Origin: Lachnospiraceae bacterium
GTDB taxonomy: Bacteria > Bacillota > Clostridia > Lachnospirales > Lachnospiraceae
Reading direction: 5' to 3'
Length of the DNA: 41,734 nucleotides
Assembly (NCBI GenBank): GCA_022768825.1
Contig: JALEJB010000067.1
Location: 1 to 41,734, forward strand
This document shows, piece after piece, positions 35,940-41,734 of this stretch. The number at the start of each line of letters is the position of its first letter. Positions within the stretch are counted from its first letter, which is position 1. The translations under genes were made by a program, and so were the position numbers. A model generated the notes under the pieces. That model was not told the origin of the DNA. It did not search any database and saw nothing but the letters and a program-made list of their open reading frames with translations.

Positions 35940-37589
35940 TTAACGTTCTCCCGCATACCCTTTCGGATATAAAAAGCCTAATCCTTTCCAAGTAGCTACC
36001 GAATCATCAATCTTGTTGTATTTTTCTTCCGCATCTTTATGATCTGGCCACAAAGTATCGCTCAAAAACCAATCATATTTGATGCCGGAAAAGCTATTGC
36101 TGTTATTTAATATCACAGCATGAGATATTCCGCATAATTCCTGTAATGTCTCATCGCTTAAATCAGGGTCAATCAAAGGCTCATCGATCGCATCATACGA
36201 TTGGTCCTGTGAATCAGTTTTTTTCAAATGTCCTATATCATCCCAAGTACAGTCAATATAATACCATTTTCCATCTACCAAAACCTGATTCCATGCATGT
36301 GCCGCCCAACCACCCATGCCATTTGCCATGCCGTTTATGACCTTACAAGGAATATCCAATGCCTTCATGCACATATAAAAAGCATTTGCATAAGATTCAC
36401 AGACTCCTGTATGGTTCACCAACACGCCATATGCCGAAAATCGTTCACGACTGACTTTACTTGGCATTTTATTCTTATCTTCATCCGTCATATGATTACG
36501 TTCATCATAATAGCCATAATCATAATCTGCATGTAGAATGATATAGTCATGAATGGCCTTGACCTTCTCTCGATCGCTCATACCAGACTGTATCACGGAC
36601 GGATCTGAAACAATTGCATGTACTGTATCAATAACCTGTGCATCTTCTTTATTATATCCTGCACTGTTCCCGGTCTTAATCGCAAGAGCCGGTTTCTCCA
36701 TCACAACAAAATTATGTGTAACTGTTTTTTCTCCCATACCGATTTTAAGCGTATGATTTCCCGGCTTTAGTGTAATATTCTCCGCATAAGGATTACGTCT
36801 CACACCATCTACACGGTAGTCTACATAGTAACCAAACAGCGCTTGCTTTTCTTTCAAAGTCATGGTGTCACTATAATCACCATTATAATAGTAATAATGA
36901 TATGGCATCAGTGCTTCCGTCTCACAAATATATGGTTTTACCCCATCCAATCGAAAAAAGTAAGTTTGCCATGTATAATTTCCATAAGAGATGATCAACT
37001 TGGAACATCGCGTAGCAAGCGTTGCTTCATTGTCCGATGAATAAATCGCTGAAACCTTTCCGGTCTTTGTCATTCCAACATGGTCCAAACCCATATAATT
37101 ACTGCTAAAGCTCACTTTCAGCTGACTTGTATCGTATTTATCGGATACTACCTTTAACTGCGCACTTTCATTTACCAATACAGCGGTCCGGTTCAGTTTC
37201 AGATCCGATACTTTTTTAGGAACAACCGTAATCTTGTATACCTTTTTCTTTCCGTTACTCTTTGCTGTAATCTTCGCTACGCCCAAACGTTTTGCCTGTA
37301 CAATACCGTTCTTCGTCACTGTAGCTACCTTCTTATTGGACGACTGAAACGTCACCTTTTTAAAGCTTGACGGAAGCTTCAACTGCTTTTTCTTTCCACA
37401 TACAATATTGTATTCTCCAAAATCCTCATAAGAAGTTGACAACAATACCTTATCCGGAACAGTCTGCGATTGAGCAAAGACCTTTATCTGTTCCGGCGTA
37501 AGTACATTCATGGTAAGTGTCAGGAGAAAACATACGAAAAATCTTCCTACTTGTTTGATCATTTTCTTATCTTTCATCTCGTTTCTCAT
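35940..37589 (-). CDS. Secreted protein with Ig-like repeat and transglutaminase-like domain
   Basis: SSNKKVATVTKNGIVQAKRLGVAKITAKSNGKKKVYKITV; GVCESYANAF...AAHAWNQVLVDGKWYYIDCTWDD. Confidence 0.85.
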   Translation of the reverse strand: MRNEMKDKKMIKQVGRFFVCFLLTLTMNVLTPEQIKVFAQSQTVPDKVLLSTSYEDFGEYNIVCGKKKQLKLPSSFKKVTFQSSNKKVATVTKNGIVQAKRLGVAKITAKSNGKKKVYKITVVPKKVSDLKLNRTAVLVNESAQLKVVSDKYDTSQLKVSFSSNYMGLDHVGMTKTGKVSAIYSSDNEATLATRCSKLIISYGNYTWQTYFFRLDGVKPYICETEALMPYHYYYYNGDYSDTMTLKEKQALFGYYVDYRVDGVRRNPYAENITLKPGNHTLKIGMGEKTVTHNFVVMEKPALAIKTGNSAGYNKEDAQVIDTVHAIVSDPSVIQSGMSDREKVKAIHDYIILHADYDYGYYDERNHMTDEDKNKMPSKVSRERFSAYGVLVNHTGVCESYANAFYMCMKALDIPCKVINGMANGMGGWAAHAWNQVLVDGKWYYIDCTWDDIGHLKKTDSQDQSYDAIDEPLIDPDLSDETLQELCGISHAVILNNSNSFSGIKYDWFLSDTLWPDHKDAEEKYNKIDDSVATWKGLGFLYPKGYAGER

Positions 37590-37610
37590 TGAATGTCCAC
37601 TCTTTCGTTT

Positions 37611-39680
<2,070 letters not shown>

Positions 39681-40439
39681 TTATTTTCGCATTTTCGATT
39701 GCGTCTCACGCGGCTTCACAGTAGTATTGGAGGAATGCGCGATCAGCTTTTGCAATTCCTTCCATTCCTGCTCTGTCACATCTCGCCAGGTTCCTTCTTT
39801 CAGATTGCCCAATTCAATATTCATAATACGAACCCGTTTTAACGTTCTCACCTGATATCCGCAAGCTTCACACATCCGTCGGATCTGTCTGTTCAAGCCC
39901 TGCGTCAGTATAATGCGAAATTCATAGTCACTTACTTTCATCACCTGACAGGGTCTGGTAACCGTATCTAAGATTTTCACTCCACCGGACATTTTTTTCA
40001 CAAATGCATCTGTAATCGGCCGGTTTACCGTAACAACATATTCCTTTTCATGCCGGTTGCCGGAACGCATCATCTTATTGACAATATCTCCGTCATTGGT
40101 AAGCAAGATCAGACCATTGGAATCCTTGTCCAAACGTCCGATCGGATAGATCCTGGTTGGATAATTGATAAAGTCCACGATGTTTTTTCCCTGATCTTTC
40201 GCTGTGGTACAAATAATTCCCCTTGGTTTGTTAAAAGCTATGAGCACACGTTTTTGTTCATGCTCAACCAGTTTGCCATCCACATAGACCGTGTCCCCCT
40301 CCAATACACGATCTCCAAGGGTCGCGATATGATCTCCGATACAGATTTTTCCCTCTTCCAATAAGCGGTCAGCCTCTCGTCTGGAGCAGATACCCGCTTC
40401 GCTCAAATATTTATTAATTCGAATGCCCTGTTGATCCAT
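39681..40439 (-). CDS. rluF: 23S rRNA pseudouridine synthase (RluF/RsuA family)
   Basis: S4 domain GIRINKYLSEAGICSRREADRLLEEG; GRLDKDSNGLILLTNDG. Confidence 0.85.
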   Translation of the reverse strand: MDQQGIRINKYLSEAGICSRREADRLLEEGKICIGDHIATLGDRVLEGDTVYVDGKLVEHEQKRVLIAFNKPRGIICTTAKDQGKNIVDFINYPTRIYPIGRLDKDSNGLILLTNDGDIVNKMMRSGNRHEKEYVVTVNRPITDAFVKKMSGGVKILDTVTRPCQVMKVSDYEFRIILTQGLNRQIRRMCEACGYQVRTLKRVRIMNIELGNLKEGTWRDVTEQEWKELQKLIAHSSNTTVKPRETQSKMRK

Positions 40440-40459
40440 GATTCTGTTCTCCAACAACA

Positions 40460-40486
40460 AAGTGCTGTTGACTTGCAACAGCACTT
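40460..40486 (-). terminator. Intrinsic terminator of the SH3-domain gene
   Basis: aagtgctgttg acttg caacagcactt. Confidence 0.75.
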
Positions 40487-40495
40487 TTCTTGATT

Positions 40496-41734
40496 TTACT
40501 TAATTAAATCGGTCTTAATATAGCCAACTTCTCCGTTCCATTTGACCTTGGTCCATCCTTCCTGATAACTCTGGATGACCTCCACGGTATCTCCGCGATA
40601 AGCAAGTCCTACTTTTTCCGCTGTCTCACTCATGGATTTACGAACATTTACGGAATCCGATAACGTGATCTTCTTTCCTTCCGGTAACGAAATCGCTGTG
40701 TCATTATCCTGGTCCGTTATGTCAGGAACTTTACTCTTCTGTGTCGTCAGATATTTTTTCTTTACATATCCAACCTTACTTCCAACTTTTACTTTCACCC
40801 ATCCCTTTGTATCAGAACCCGTGTACATCTTGAACTTGGTTCCCACTGCAATCTGTTTGAGCACAGAAGAATTGGTAGATGGTTTCTTTCTCAAATTGAT
40901 CGTATCCTTTGCATAGACAACTCTTGTCTTCTTTGTCGTTGTCTGCGCATCCGCTTTTTCATCAGACTTGTCTGTTTGGTTGGTTTCTTCTTTGTCGGCT
41001 TCTTCTTTATCGTTTCCTTCCGGCTTGGTCTCAGAATCGTCTTTCTGTTCTTCGTCGGTTTGCTCATCTTGCGGTTTTGCTTCGGTTAAAGATTTGGCCC
41101 ATTCAGATATTGCAGCCGGAAGTGTCGTACTCACCATTTTATCTAAATCGGCATCTTTTTTAACTGCTGCTTCATATTCTTCCTGTACAGATGCCATCAG
41201 ATCCGTGACATCTTCTGCCCGCTCAAACTCATTGATCAGAGACTGGACATCTGCCTGCGTACTTTCCTCCATATTGGATTGATTAAACTGACTATATGCA
41301 TTATCAATATAATAGTCTCCGTTTTCATCTGTTCGCACATAGAAGAAATCCAAACCGGGAGCTGCCGTTTTAATATCCTTGAATTTCATATTCATATAAA
41401 CAGAGACCACATATTCGCCTTCTGTCAGCCCTCTTTTGGTGTAACATTTCAGATCATTGTAGGACTCCACATATTGACTAAAAAGCGCAACGTAGCTTTT
41501 CTCGGTATCCGAAATCGGCTTCGCAAAATTCTCTAACTGATCCACATTTCCGGATGAATAATTTTCATAATAATTTTTAATCAGATCGTTGATCTGAGGT
41601 ATAGCATCCACCTGAAACTCTTCCGTTAAAACATCTTGCGTATCCTGTTCTTCCGTCACCACTTCTTCCGGTTTTTGCTGCGGTTGCCGATCAGATGTTT
41701 TTATCAAAACAACAACCATCAGAGCAAATAAAAC
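40496..41734 (-). CDS. SH3b-domain membrane/secreted protein, 5' end beyond the window
   Basis: Two SH3b repeats (DTINLRKKPSTNSSVLKQIAVGTKFKMYTG..., DSVNVRKSMSETAEKVGLAYRGDTVEVI...); frame stays open to the window edge. Confidence 0.8.
   Translation of the reverse strand, partial: VLFALMVVVLIKTSDRQPQQKPEEVVTEEQDTQDVLTEEFQVDAIPQINDLIKNYYENYSSGNVDQLENFAKPISDTEKSYVALFSQYVESYNDLKCYTKRGLTEGEYVVSVYMNMKFKDIKTAAPGLDFFYVRTDENGDYYIDNAYSQFNQSNMEESTQADVQSLINEFERAEDVTDLMASVQEEYEAAVKKDADLDKMVSTTLPAAISEWAKSLTEAKPQDEQTDEEQKDDSETKPEGNDKEEADKEETNQTDKSDEKADAQTTTKKTRVVYAKDTINLRKKPSTNSSVLKQIAVGTKFKMYTGSDTKGWVKVKVGSKVGYVKKKYLTTQKSKVPDITDQDNDTAISLPEGKKITLSDSVNVRKSMSETAEKVGLAYRGDTVEVIQSYQEGWTKVKWNGEVGYIKTDLIK

Overview
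Window from a sporulating, Lachnospiraceae-like Firmicute chromosome (taxonomy is inference). It holds a dcw-type cell-division/peptidoglycan cluster on the minus strand: mraZ-rsmH-ftsL-PBP-[spoVD-like PBP]-mraY-murD-ftsW-ftsQ-ftsZ-spoIIGA-sigE, with sigG nearby. It also holds argS, thrS with a T-box leader, lgt, metA, ligA, an rluF-like gene, two CobW-type GTPases, an IS200-like element and two secreted transglutaminase-like proteins. The standout is a 3,981-bp element (about 20855-24839) inserted inside the second PBP gene, which sits at the spoVD position. It contains only a short large-serine recombinase and a three-gene ABC transporter. Both ends share the 4-bp core TTAC (GTAA on the coding strand). 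In-silico deletion of one core copy plus the element restores a single 578-aa PBP frame exactly at the catalytic SxN motif (...LQNSC|NPVFIEVG...). The restored segment aligns without gaps over 52 aa to the intact neighbouring PBP. The predicted circle junction (attP) has 10-bp inverted arms (TACCATAAAC / GTTTTTGGTA, 9/10 matched) centred on a TT dinucleotide within the shared core. The arrangement resembles the B. subtilis skin/sigK intervening element, but with a transporter cargo and a minimal recombinase. A 51-aa Spo0E-like ORF absent from the ORF track overlaps the 3' end of lgt.
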